Source: Gymnorhina tibicen (lineage: Eukaryota; Chordata; Aves; Passeriformes; Artamidae). Taken from it: DNA of 64,000 nucleotides. Location: positions 225,957 through 289,956 of the forward strand of contig VXAZ01008023.1 in NCBI GenBank assembly GCA_013399875.1. The letters run 5' to 3'. Of this stretch, positions 22,301 through 34,240 are shown piece by piece. The notes beneath the pieces are model-generated. The model was not told where the DNA came from and ran no database searches. It saw nothing but the letters and a program-made list of their open reading frames with translations. Position numbers and translations under genes: made by a program. The stretch's first letter is position 1. Every line of letters begins with the position of its first letter.

Positions 22301-24539
22301 AATAACCTTAGGTTTGTTTCTTTTTTTTTTTTTTTTAATATCTATCTGTCAGTAACAAATCTCGAAATAACATCTCTATCTGATCTCTGATCTGATGAAG
22401 ATTTCTTTACCTATTCTAGTCCACTCAACCTTCCTATTTCAATGTGAATGCTGGGTGTCTGTCAGGGTTGGGGTGTTCATGTTCCCATGCTATAGGAGAG
22501 ATCCTTATCAAGAACATAAAGGGCTCTATGAGACAATGCTCTAAAAAGCCTTCTGTTTCTTCTCTCTTGGCTGAGTGTCCAGACTTTGGACTTTCTGCTG
22601 GAACTAAAGAAGCTCAGCCATCCCATTGTCTGTTCCACATTCACTTGGCAGCGTTACCTTGGTGCACCAGCCACACACATTCAATTCAGTGTTCTCAAAG
22701 GTTCTCTAGGTTGAATTAAATTGTTTCCCGTGTGGAAGACCAAGAGGAACAAACCAGGTAATGATCAGGACTAGGACTGCAGGACAGAACCTCAGCGGAA
22801 TTTACAGCATTGCCATTCATGACCATGTCTGTTCAGATTTTAACATTGTTTGGGAGAGCAGGTGAAATCCACACTTAGGACTGTCCCTGCCACTGTTACT
22901 TTTTTGGATAAAGCATCCATGAAGTCCTATAGCTTCCCCTCTGCCCAATCAATTCTATTTTAACTAGGGAATGTAATTTTATGTAGCCTCCCATACGTAG
23001 GCCATTCTTTCATGACCAGGATGATAAGAGGGGGTGATTTTTTCTTCACGGAATGAAGTCAGGACCATGTTAGTAACAAAGCAACGCTATCTGTAAAGGC
23101 TGCTAAACAGGATGATGATTTGTGACATGTCTATGGTGGAATCTGCCCAGAGTGGTGCAATTCATCAGAACTCTGGCAACCCTTGAGAGTCTCCACTGTA
23201 GATAGTTGTGAAACTCTTCTCTGCTCAGAGCAGAGCCAACAGGCTTTGAGCTGATGTTCAGCAAGAGTTATGGCATCACACAGCAATCTGGGGGTTGCTG
23301 CTGCGCTTCTAAGATTGATCTGTCAGTCTTAGAATGAGGACTGTGAGGCCTCTTTCCAGGTCACTGAGAGTAATGCACAGAGACGTTTAAATAAACATTT
23401 AAAAATGGAGAAAGAAGGTATTCATAGGTTGCACTGAAGGGCAAGTCTTTCTGAGAACTCTGGGGTTCTGTAGCAGAGCCAGGACTGAGATGACACAGCA
23501 CCTGTGTCTGAAGTATGTGTGAGGATGTGGTGTGAATGCATGCCGTGGGTAGTGCAAAGGTTGAAAATTCTTAACTGCCTGGGAACATGTGCAATTACAA
23601 TATAAATATGTAAATGAACAACACTTCTAAGAAAGTAAATCACTGCTAAAGAAGAGAGATTTCAGGAAAAATATAACTGAGGGTAGTCGTTAAAATCTTC
23701 CAAGCTGATGCTATGTAGCACTGAAATGTATTCAATTCAGATATCCTAGAATTATTTGGATTTCAAAATTCTGAAGAAAATATCTTCAAAATTCATTCAT
23801 GTTTAGCTATTGTAAGATCTTTTTAATGCTTTCTGAAAAGAAACAGGCAGAAACAGAAAAAAAATCCAAGATGAATTGACTCCACATAACTGTTTGGCTT
23901 GTATGTTTTTCTTCTCTCCAATTATCTTATTGAAGCTAAATTATGCAGAGAGTTCTGAAATACTAAGAAATCAATAATTATTAAAAAAAGAAAACTTTTG
24001 AGATCAGAAATGGGAGGTTCTGAACACTTGGACCTGTCCAGCATACCAATAACTTTTTGTCCAGATAGTAACTTAAGCATACTTATTTTTCTTTCAGTGA
24101 CTGCCTCAAATCAGCATGGCCAAGCTGTGCTTCCTGTTGAAATTCTGGATCCAGTCAAAACAATCGATAAACCATGATCAATTTTCTTGGAGAAATGGAG
24201 AGACGGCTGTATTGTGGAGATACAGCTACTAGAAGATAGGAGAGGACTAACTGAAATCATGTTCAGGGCAAAGGGTGGGCCTGGGGAATTATCTTTACTT
24301 TGACGTCTGGAAGAACTTTACTTATCAAGCTTTTATTATTCATCAGGTGTTTAAACTTCAAGTTTGAAAGTTAATATTAAGTTTTCAGGAATGACTCGTA
24401 TCAAATTGCTCCAATTTCCTCCTTTGTCTGAATAACCAGCCTGCAGAAGATGGATACAGCAGATGTGATATGTTTGATTGCAGTAAGACTTTTATCATCG
24501 AAGCTTAAGCAAATCATGCAATGGAGTGAAAACAGACTG
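19331..24539. other. Intergenic, nothing recognised
   Basis: 5.2 kb of AT-rich DNA with T-homopolymers near 22090 and 22320. The open frames around 20320-20600 and 22444-22719 overlap on several frames and resemble no known protein. Old unrecognised repeats may be present. Confidence 0.55.
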
Positions 24540-25350
24540 CTGGAAAAGGTAAACCTGGAGTGATCATCAGTTATCTCGTGTCAGAGTAGGGTCACACAGG
24601 GGTCTGTTTGGTCCATTCTTGTTCAGTACCTCAATTAGCAACCTTATTGGTGGAATCTGAGAGTTTGCTATTGTCTGAACCTGCCTTATCTCAAAGGACA
24701 CTATTATTGGTACACAGAAGACTGCAAATTAACATGATGCCATTCAGTAAAGGCAAGTATAAAAGACTGCACTTACAAAAGTGAAATCAAATCGACAAAT
24801 ATAAAACTGATTATAAGCCACTGAAATACTGCAGAGGGCAATGGGTTTTAGTGTGGCTACTAAACCAGTAGTAAGCTAAGAAGATAAGTGATACTGTGGA
24901 AGTGAGAGGGAAGAAAGGAAATGTCTGATAGTGAATTAATATGAGTATTATCCAGTTCAGGAGAGGTATGTCCTGCTGCTGCAGGTGTACTGTGTCCAGA
25001 CCTGAGCAAGTTTAATAAGCAATGGAGGAGAATGGCAAAAACATATAGAAAATATGACTTTACAGGTATGTAATATTGAAAGAGTTGGATTTAGAGGAAG
25101 GTTGAATGGACATGATTTCTTCACATGTAAAATATCATTACAGAAAGATTATAAGCTCCGTCAGTGGAGCAGAAAGTAATCAGCTTCTAATTTGTGGTGG
25201 AAACCCCTGCCCAGTATTCTGAAGATAAAAGCTTTCTACTAAAGCAGTATCAGTGATGCTAAGTTGTAGAATTTTATTCACTGGGAGTGTTTGAGAGTAA
25301 TATAAGTGAATGAATCATAAGATGACCTCCTTCCACTCTGGTTTGCACTT
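24540..25350 (+). mobile_element. Degenerate CR1 LINE, 3' part (end of ORF2 plus 3'UTR)
   Basis: Blocks typical of the end of CR1 ORF2 occur in the right order on the + strand. CACACAGGGGTCTG leads to TCTTGTTCAGTACCTCAAT; then CCATTCAGTAAAGGCAAGT; then GCAGGTGTACTGTGTCCAG; then GGAGGAGAATGGCAAAAAC; and finally AAGATGACCTCCTTCCA near the element's 3' end. The reading frame is destroyed by many stops and indels, so this is an old 5'-truncated insertion. The family was recognised from memory; the subfamily is not resolved. Confidence 0.75.
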
Positions 25351-26319
25351 TTGGGTTTTACATTGCAAAATGCACAGAAATTTGTTTTAAACATCACCTG
25401 TCACTGTGTTCAGCTGTGACCGATGGGACTCCCAAAAGAAAAACAGCATGTGCCAAACTGCATGTGTTCTGGGAAATTCACTGATGGAGTAGGCCTCGAT
25501 GTAAATACCTATGAAAAATAGCCAAATTCCCCCTTGGAGCAGGTCCATGAATGGAAGTTCAAATGCAAAAGCTCTCACTTTGAAATAGAAAGAGCCAGGC
25601 AACACAAAGCTGGTTGGAGGCAAAGATAACAAAAACCCCAGACTGCTCCAGTTATATGGGGTACAGTAGCTCTCAATTCAAATGGAGGAGCAAAGCAGTA
25701 TATTTTGCATATCAGATTAATAGCTCCTTGTTCTTGCCCTTGATGGGCAGACTTCCAGTCACAAGTATGACTCTCGTATTTTGGACAGTGACCTCATGCC
25801 CAGCCTATTGTCATGTTAGGTGTTTGCATTCATGTTACAACGTTATTAACATTGATAATCAAATGTACAGATCTTGGAAGAATTCAAGTACTTGACATAC
25901 AGTCATGTTACCTGATCTGCATTCAGGCCAAAGAAACTGCTTTTACTTCACACAGAGATCTGTGGCTGCCCAGTGTTTATGCTTTCTCCCTGGCTCTTTT
26001 TTACTTAGTGATATAAACAAAACTGGGACTTGAACCTACATTAATGCTTCCAACAGGGTAAGGACCATTCTTTGGCCTATTACAATGGAATTTCTCCTAT
26101 TGATATTGATTCTGATACTCTGTAAAACATAATGCTGCTCTGGGAGGGCTTCTGGGCCATGTAACTCCCAAGTCATGACTGGTAATTGATTGAGTGTGTG
26201 GCAGGTACAATTTCACGTGAGAAATGACCAATTTTAATGCCCAAGATGCTCCCATTGATAGTATTTCAAAGGTAGCCCGACATGAGACATGCTAGTTCAT
26301 AAGAATTCCTGAGAGGGAG
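25351..26319. other. Intergenic, nothing recognised
   Basis: AT-rich DNA between the CR1 relic and a SINE-like relic. Small frames at 25387-26016 have no recognisable similarity. Confidence 0.55.
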
Positions 26320-26475
26320 AATGAAATTTTGCATTTTTACAGATGGATAGAAACATGAAGGAGTGAAATGACTTGCAGAGGTCGCATACAAAGTCTGTGG
26401 GAAATTTGGGCTAAGAACTATGTCTTATAGCTCCCAGTTCAAAGTCTTAACCACAAGATCGTATTTCCCCCCACA
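26320..26475 (-). repeat. Ancient MIR/CORE-type tRNA-derived SINE relic
   Basis: On the + strand the order is TTTTTACAGATGGATAGAAA, GAAATGACTTGCAGAGGTC, then CTCCCAGTTCAAAGTCTTAA followed by CCACAAGATC. This matches, with about 25-30% divergence by eye, the reverse complement of MIR-like SINEs, in which the last block is the tRNA-derived head. The element therefore reads on the - strand. Such SINEs predate amniote divergence, and survival in a bird is uncommon but known. Boundaries are approximate. Confidence 0.65.
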
Positions 26476-29400
26476 TCAGTGAAGCCCTGTTTCATCACCT
26501 TCAGCAGCTGATAAATTACTGGTTTGAGCTGCTTAAATGCCAGAACTTTGAAGGGAAAGGTAAGAAGTTTTTGTGGCTTTTAAGTGTTTTCGTGGACACC
26601 TTAAATCATTCACCAACTGTATAGGAATCAAATGAAATGAACTTTCTTTCCTGACTTGTAATTAAGTGCTTAAGAAAGCTGTGGAAGCCATCAGTTGATC
26701 AAAAAAATTAAAAATACATTTCAGCAATAGTTCAGAGACTAAGAGATAGTAAACGAATACTTTTAAAACTTGAAAGATTTAAAAGGTTTTTTTTTTTCTC
26801 TCCAGGAAACAGAAGAATGTCTATAAACATCTCTTCAGTAAAATATGCAGTTGCTTAGAGGCATCTCTCTCTCAAGGTCTTTTTGGAAGTGTGCTTCAAG
26901 ACCTTCTTCTGTGATGATTACATCAAATTGCCACTGTGTTACCTTACATTTACCTTTAGGTCCCATGTTTCAATGTGACACTGTCTCAAAGATAAGGACA
27001 GATATCCAGTAATTGATTATGTTGCGTAATAGTTCCAAATACACCTCCACTGAAGCCCTTAGGCATTTGTTTTTGGGTATGTCTATGCTGCTGTCTGCTG
27101 CCTCTAGGTCAGCTCATGCAGATGATGAGGATGACTGAAAAAGCTGTTTGAAGCATCAGGAGCAGTCAGGTTGCAAAGATTTAGGTGTCAGTACAGCCTT
27201 GTGTATCTTCTACAGCTGTCTCCGACACTGAAGTCTGTACTGGACAATCTTCTTTGGCCTTGGTACCCAACTTAAGAGAATGAAAGTTTGCTTAGGTCTT
27301 GCTCACATACTGCGGTCATGCTTCCCACTTGTACTACAGAGGCATCATTTTTCAGGATTGGAAAAATGCTGGATGTCCACATCTACTCCCTCTCTAACCT
27401 TTGAGTTACTGCATGAATTAATGCCCTCAAAAATAGCACTTACAGAGCTGTTTTTCCTCTGTAAGCCTGAAAACTTGTATATCAAAAGAACCTGCTGTTA
27501 TTTTTTCTTAGTGAACGACTTTGATTGGAAAATCTGATTGATGGAGAAATTTAGATCACAGAACTCTTGGTTTTAGCATCAGTCCTCCTTTTCTCTGTCA
27601 TTTACTGAACTCTGCTCACCATGTCTATTATTTTTGACATAATCATGGTCCTTTTTATGCTTTGCTGCATATAGTTCTGAAGGAGAAAACTCCACTTTTT
27701 ATTCCTAATGTAACCAATGAAAAAAATTTCTCCTAATTACATATTTGTTTACGCATTTATTGGTGACCCCCTGAAATCATATGTGAGGTCATGAATGTTA
27801 TAAGTACACAGGATTTAATCAGAAATAACACTATCTAATAAACCCCAACATGGAATCTAAAAAAAATAAGTTCTCAAAGTTGACCTACTTTTTTGTTCTC
27901 CCTGCTTTAAGTGAATTACATGCTTCCTATGATTATATTTTGATGTTACTGTATGCTTGGCAGGAATTTTGTTACCAAAGGTGATTCATTCATAATTTTC
28001 CTAGCAACTGAACCTGCAAAAGGAAGTTTTAAAGAAATACTTTTACAGCTAATTATCTTATTTTTCCCTAGAAAATGTTAAATTTAGTCTGTTATGAGAG
28101 GTATAGTTATCAAGGGCTAAAATCCTAGTTTATTTTCCATAGATTATGCAGTGCAAATAATCTCCAAAATGGAAAAAAAAGAAAAAAAACCCATTTATAT
28201 TCTGACTGAGGCACAAGGCCAGCTGGAACTAGCATCTTATATTTGTAAATACTGTGGAATTAGAAGAGGGATTTTTAGCTCTTTCTTAAAACTCTTCAGA
28301 GAGGCTGAAGAATAAATCTGTCCACCCCCTTCCTGAGTTCACGAGACAAGTAAGTTTTACATACTTTTGTTCTAATAGCTCTGTTTTTTTCTTGTAGAAA
28401 TAGTGTCTGCATTCACTTTCTACATTGCAAATATACTTTCTTCTGTTCTGCCTCTTTCTTACATGGACACTTTTTTTTTTACCTCATTCACTGTGTTTTC
28501 CATGTTTTCATTACCTGTGATTCTTTGCATAAAACCCACTTTTCTTCCCTTTCCCTGGCAGAATAATTGTCTTCAGAATTTTCATGTGTGTGTGTGTGTG
28601 TGCACATACATCACTTTTCTTTTGTCTTGAGTATCCCTCTTGTCTCATTCTTCCACTTGTAGCCACATTTCCATTGTTTTGTGGCAGATGTTGCCGCTTC
28701 ATATTTTTCAGTGGAAGACCAATAAATCCTAAAGTACCTGCTTTGTTTTCTCACTTTGATGCTTGGCTTCTGAGTTTCTTTTTCTATTTGAAAAACTTTG
28801 GTTGTTTTTAGGCTCATAACTAACAAATCTGCTTCCTTCCAGGACTGCCATAGTCCAGGAAGTTTCTGCCTTGGCTATCTCTCCTGAAGTGCTTTCTTTC
28901 CCCTTACAAGTACTGTTCAGGCACCTTCCTTTCATCTTTTTTGAAAATACTGCTTACCTCAAAGCCCTGTAAAATAGTAATAAAAATAATAGTAAGTATT
29001 CAAAACTGCCAAAAAATAACATACCATTCAATATTAGTGGTACTGTGTGTCAGATCTTCAGATTAGGAGAATTGTTTTCTTGCTGGCAATAAACTGCTAA
29101 TTGCATGTTGGATGTGGTGTGTACATAACACACAGTTTTTATGTATATTTTTACTACAAGGGTCCAAACTTCTAACCTTTTGAACTCTTAGCATAGCTTT
29201 TTCTTCTAAATTAAACTTTTAAACTTAGATAGGTGTATTAAACTTGGGTGAATTAAAATAATTCGGTCAAAAAATTAAATCTCCAAGGAACTCTTACAAT
29301 ATTTGAATGACTGAGGAATCAGATTTACAGTGGAATTTAGAATTTAATTTTATAGGTATTGTGACATCTTGATACTTACAGGATGAGGTCCAACCAACAC

Positions 29401-31129
29401 TTCCAGCTTTTCCTGTAGGAGTGGTAAGTCAACAATGTGATAATGGGAGCAAAATGGGAATTAGTAAAGATTAGTAAAAAATGTGTCCATGTGTGTAGCA
29501 CCCTCATATCTGCTGTGTGGAAATATCTATGTGCTGTAAACCAGCTTTTTAACAAGAACTAGACTGAGTTTATCGTTTTGGCGTGTGATTTACTCAACCT
29601 TATAACTGTTATATCTTTTGAAAAATACTAATGGGAGATTTCCTTAATGCATTTTACACAAACTTTTTTATCTCAAAGAAGCAAACCCCTAGCAGGGGCA
29701 CTGTGTTCTCATATACTTACGAGGAGAAATACAAAAGCACTAGGAAGATACTTTTCCAAGAAGCTTGACCAGTCTTTCTGAAATAGCCTGCCCATCATTT
29801 TATTCCTGTATATTAACTCATGTAGACACTGAATCTGATCTTAAAAGAATACTTATATGTTCATATTCTTGGTCTGGTGTTTGTTTTTTATTTTGTTTAC
29901 TCTTGTTCTTGGAGCAAATCTCTTCTACCCTTAATGAATGGAAAATAAGAATCTCTTGTAGTTAACCTCCTGCATAATGATGTCCATGAGAAAGAGTTTC
30001 TCCCAGTGCCACTGAGGTAAGCTTGTGTGTCTTTCTGATGCTGTGTGAGACTGTCTTTTGTAGAGGCATTAATATGTTACAGCTGGGTGTGAAGCTACTG
30101 GTCTGAACCAGGCAGAAATCTCAGCAAAGCAGCATCTGTTGTTGAGCACCAGTTCCTCTCTATTCTCTGCTCTCTAAATTGGTTTAGAGTAGACTGTTAC
30201 CACATTCCTTCTCTTCAAGTACTGCACAGAGCTCTAAAAGGTCACAAACAACTTGTGGATGGGCAATGAGATTTACAGAAAATATAGCTGAAGGACACTA
30301 TTAGAGGTTTTCTAAGACACTGAATTTCCCTGGGGTGCTGGTATCATACGTAGCCAACCCAGCTCAGTTCTGTGTGGTGCCTGAGCGAGATGGTCTGTAT
30401 GGGATGCAGGCTGGGCTCTCTACTCCAGGTGAAAGAAACTTGCACAAGACTGAAGAAACAACTCAAACTTCAACCTCACTGCTTTTTAAAGGCCAGATAT
30501 GCTGCTTTGAGCTTTTCTAGTCCAATATGCAGGAGATACTTAGTCTTACGTTACTTCTGTCATCCCTTTTTCTTCCTGCCTCTCTCTCCCCCTTCAGAGC
30601 ACTGTATCTCTTCTCAGGACAAGAGAAAAATAAGATGACAGGTGTCACTCCAGTAGGATATGCAAGTTCTGTATTGACAAACAGTGCATCAAAGCGAACC
30701 TCCATGCCAAAAATATGCCAAAAGCTGTTCAAGGAGAACATGAGCTGCTGAGAGTACATGGAGGAAGTACCACCCAAAGCTGATCTTGCACTCTTCCTTG
30801 AGCATCAGATACCGCAGCTGTTAGCAAGAGGTGGGCTTCAGTGAGGCAATACTGCTGGTCCTGTGTCTGCTCAGATGCAAGATGGTAAGTATCCAAATAA
30901 TTTGTTCTCTTCCAAATGAAAGAGAAATACAGCAGGTTTACAGTCCAGTTCTTAAAAAGAGAAGAAAAAAAACCCCCCACAAACAACTCTGTGTGAGCTT
31001 TTGAAGGTCTGCCATCAGTAGTAAAACTTAAGAACTGTTTCAGGCTGTTAGTTTTAAGGAGTAATACCTGATCTATTCATACATGTGTCAGTCGCAGACA
31101 GGGTGTAATTTGTGGTGATATTTACTAGA
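26476..31129. other. Intergenic, nothing but a TG microsatellite
   Basis: 4.6 kb of AT-rich sequence with numerous short frames and a (TG)9 tract near 28585. I recognise no exon, RNA gene or repeat family here. Confidence 0.55.
28585..28602. repeat. (TG)n microsatellite
   Basis: Nine uninterrupted TG units, preceded by TTTTCA and followed by CACATACA. Confidence 0.9.
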
Positions 31130-31600
31130 AATTATAAAAACATACTCTTTTGGCAAGTAATGCAGTTAGTTTAATTGTTTCAAATCTGGATGGGCCTTGT
31201 AGCTTCACATAATGTCATTTATCTATCCATTCATTGTGTTCTTGTGAAATAGCAAGTAAAGTGCTGTCTTCTAGGGCAGCTAACAAGCAGTAAGTCCACT
31301 GCAGCACTTCCTGTGCAATTAATTTTTCTCAGTTTGGCCCTATTTATAGCTTGCCCGATGCAGTGCCCACCCTTTAAAAAATTTTTTTTTTAAGGACAAA
31401 CAACCAACTGAAATATAAATTCCTCTCAGTTACCATAAGTGACTCCAAAAGTGATTGCATTTGTGTATTTCGTCCTTTGTTTACTCCTTCAATTTACTGT
31501 AGCTAGTGGCTCACACAACCAGTGGCTGTTGCAATATCAGCACTGATTTATTGAAATAGTGTTTGCATTTGGCTCCTATGCTTTAGAATGATGATAACTT
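31130..31600. promoter_or_regulatory. Candidate conserved non-coding element downstream of ID2
   Basis: A non-coding stretch dense in intact binding-site consensuses. It has a perfect MEF2 palindrome CTATTTATAG at 31340-31349, homeodomain cores TTTAATTG and CAATTAAT, a forkhead-like TTGTTTAC near 31470, and a C/EBP-like GTTGCAAT near 31529. It lies about 4 kb beyond the ID2 3' end. Enhancer function is inferred only from motif density; conservation cannot be tested here. Confidence 0.35.
31340..31349. promoter_or_regulatory. Perfect MEF2 consensus site
   Basis: CTATTTATAG is a full match to the MEF2 palindromic consensus CTA(A/T)4TAG. It sits in a candidate regulatory block between the convergent genes. 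A chance occurrence is possible. Confidence 0.45.
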
Positions 31601-32114
31601 AATGGCTATTCTAGAGAGGAATATGGCAATGTGGGTAAAACAAAATTGATTTCAAAGATCCAACATTTTCATTTATCTGTAGAATCAGAAAATACTGATC
31701 CATTCGAAAAACAGTAGTTTTAAAGAGTACATTTGTGAAAACCTTTTTCTGAACAAAATTCAATGCCAGTGCTTTCTTTTGCCATGCAACAGTTGCATTC
31801 TGCTATCCGTCTTCTTTACAGCCTTCAGTAAAAGGTGTGTAAATAATTTCTTGTAAGAAAGCAGGGGCAGTGGTAAAAACAGCAAGAGATGCTTACTCAC
31901 AGCTAATTCTCACTGGGAAATTAGAACTTAATCTCTTTCCCATATTGCATTAATTGATCCAGACTGCAAAGTGTTGTATAGAAGAATCCTTAACACGCAC
32001 TAGTGTTTAGAGAATGTGTTTTACTTTCCAGAGTCAAATACAAATTAGTGCTATCAAATTGTGCTTTTCCCATTTGGTATTTCAAAGCAGATTTCTCTGT
32101 AGGTTTTTACAAAC

Positions 32115-32560
32115 GCTGTCACTTCTTGGGAATGAAGTTCGCAGCTAGCAGAGCCGAATTCGCTGAAGCGCCGTTTCCCCGGAGCACGCAGAGGAGGCGA
32201 TGCTGCTCAGCAGCGCCGGGCGGCGCTGGGAGCGCGGTGCCGTGCGCGGCCGGCCCGGAGGGTGGCACTGGCCCTCCACGCACCGCCCGCCGCCGAGCCC
32301 GCGCCGGGGGACGCGGCCCGAAGGTACGTCCTGCCCGTGCTCCGAGGCAGCGCCCTCGGTCATGTTTTTGTCAAAATATTGGCAGTGGCTCTGCAAGTGG
32401 CTCCCGAATGGTTTCGGTGCGATAGACACAATGCTGTTTGCCAGGGGGTGAGTAAACAATCCCCAGCCTGCTCTCTGCCTTTCCCTTACCTGGAGATGGG
32501 CTGCGGGGACTCCTGCCGCCCGTGGGTGTGAGCCCGTCAATTTCTGACCGGGATAAGATT
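32115..32560. other. Orphan CpG island, possible lncRNA start
   Basis: The composition changes abruptly from AT-rich to strongly GC- and CpG-rich (for example GCCGGGCGGCGCTGGGAGCG near 32214) and then back. It lies about 2.7 kb beyond the ID2 3' end, away from either known promoter. On the + strand a near-ideal splice donor, AAG|GTACGT, occurs at about 32322-32330, so the island could be the first exon of an unannotated non-coding RNA. The overlapping frames of 83-150 codons on both strands are typical of GC-rich DNA, and I do not call them genes. Confidence 0.6.
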
Positions 32561-32729
32561 GGGAGCTGGGCCATATGTTATTAAGGGCGATACACAAGAA
32601 AAGCTAGGTTTGGAAACCTCTCTTCTAGACGAGACCACCCTCTCGTATCTCTGTTTCCCCCCCACCCCCGTGTGGAAGTGTCTAGAGGTGCATTTGCGAC
32701 TTTCATGCATAGCCTACTCAAAAACATAT

Positions 32730-32807
32730 TGCAGAGTTTAAATATGATTGTCACCAAAAGTATTTTGCTATCACATACTTTTGGTGACTATCATATTTAA
32801 GACTGCA
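32730..32807. repeat. Near-perfect 78-nt inverted repeat (MITE-like or miRNA-precursor-like hairpin)
   Basis: Left arm 32737-32763 and right arm 32775-32801 pair along 27 positions with one T-T mismatch (32749/32789) and one terminal G-T wobble. The loop is 11 nt (32764-32774). A further 5-bp stem, TGCAG with CTGCA, closes the base after a small internal loop. The inner arm contains GTCACCAAAAGTAT. TTAA occurs at both arm ends (32738-32741 and 32797-32800). It may be a palindromic MITE relic or a small-RNA precursor; I do not recognise it as a named miRNA. Confidence 0.85.
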
Positions 32808-33159
32808 GCTCCTCTTGATCTGTTGTGTTCAGCTACCCAGTTAACAGGACTGTAGCCAACAGCTGTGTACAGAGACAGTAAACGGGCCAGGGAAACTGGC
32901 GAAAATGTCACAGATTTTTCTGATGTGTTCTGGAGGGACAATGACAATTGCATAGAATAAGGAAATCCCATGTCTTCAAGGGAACTTAAAGAATTAATGT
33001 TAAAGCTTTGGGCACTCAACTTTGACCTTGCTGTTTTATCTTTGAATGACAAAATCTTAAGAACAAAACCAAAGAGTGAATCTCTAAGGGAGGACCCAGC
33101 TTCAGCCCCTAGTTCTGATTGTAGGATCGCATTGTCAAGTTGAGGAATTAGTTAATTCT

Positions 33160-33620
33160 GAAAGAGGAAATTTTTTTCCTTTCTTAATTTACATTTTAAA
33201 AAACATGTTTGTTTGTTTTCCTGCTCAGCTCCCCACGCCTTGTAAATTGTGAATTTCTCTTTTGGCTATGCATGATAAGAAAATCGGCTTCATTCTACAA
33301 GTGTGTTAATCATCCTGTAGCTTAAAAATATCAAAGTGTAAACACCTTAGTTTCTAAAGGGGTTAATCTTAAAATAATTGCAGTGATCTGACCGTTTCAG
33401 CCCTTTAATTTTACAAAATGAACTGTGGGTTTAAAATGACTTACTGTTGTCTCACCCTAAAATGAGCAGCAGGGTGAAAAATTAGTTTTGACAATGAAAT
33501 TTGGTGGCGATTGTGTTGGTTTGTTACTGGTTTGGAACTATGAAGATCTCAATACTCCGATTACAACCCCGAATGTGCTGCTGTTAAGAGTTGGGTAAAA
33601 TAGACAGGAAAAAGAGTATT
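33160..33620. promoter_or_regulatory. Candidate regulatory block with TCF, forkhead and T-box motifs
   Basis: A non-coding stretch 1.6 kb past the ID2 3' end. At 33330-33348 it has an overlapping string of ATCAAAG (TCF/LEF), GTAAACA (forkhead) and ACACCT (T-box), along with several ATTA cores nearby. Wnt input to ID2 is documented for human ID2. A role for this block is inferred from motifs only. Confidence 0.35.
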
Positions 33621-33649
33621 TTAGGGGCTGATTTGCGGCAATGAAGTAT

Positions 33650-34240
33650 TTCACTACTGGGCTGTCAGGGTTAAACGTTGATTGCACGAAGCTGGAACAA
33701 GCTCTGCGCTCCGGGCGCTGAGACAGTAGCGAGGTTTGGCCACAGGAGGCACAGCCGGTGTGCGCTGCACGGAGCTTTCCCTAATCCCTGCGGGGCTGGG
33801 CATGGGGAGATGCAGATCAGCTCTGGGCCGTGTCCTTCTCTCCCCACCCCCCCAGCCCGTCCCAGCTTTTGCTAACCCTTCTTGTCTCCTGATTGCATTG
33901 ATCCTCTGAGAGGGCGCGCTGCTGCTTGGGCAGGGCAGCGTCAGTATTAAGAGATCAGAGCTGGCTTTCTCCCAGCCTACGTGAATGGATTTGGTGTCAA
34001 GGGCAAGGAAAGGCAGCTGCTGCTGCCCCAGAGCACCACCCACCCACCTGTTCGCTGGGGAAAGTGTTACTGGCCCCAGGTGAGGCTCCTGCCTTTCACA
34101 CCAAGAGTCCGCAGAGCACAGAAACCCGAAACACGCTCCCTCAGGCCCACAGCCCAGCGCCTGCCAGAGAGCTGTACTTACCCCAAGCAGCAGGGAAGTT
34201 TCTTTCGTTCAGATTACAAGTGACTCTCTTAAATTCCTAA
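33650..34240. other. Moderately GC-rich non-coding block
   Basis: This stretch has higher GC and some CpG (GCGCTCCGGGCGCTGAGAC near 33707, GAGGGCGCGCTGC near 33909) than its surroundings, and overlapping frames of 65-129 codons without family resemblance. It may be a weak CpG island or a distal regulatory element. No gene can be supported. Confidence 0.4.

Noticed and set aside
32145..32597. 150-codon - strand and 140-codon + strand frames in the orphan CpG island
   Set aside because: Composition-driven and mutually overlapping. The island may start a non-coding RNA but no protein is supported.
32738..32800. piggyBac element suggested by TTAA at both hairpin ends
   Set aside because: The inner termini do not begin with the CCC/CCY typical of piggyBac ends, and the AT-rich palindrome makes flanking TTAA likely by itself.
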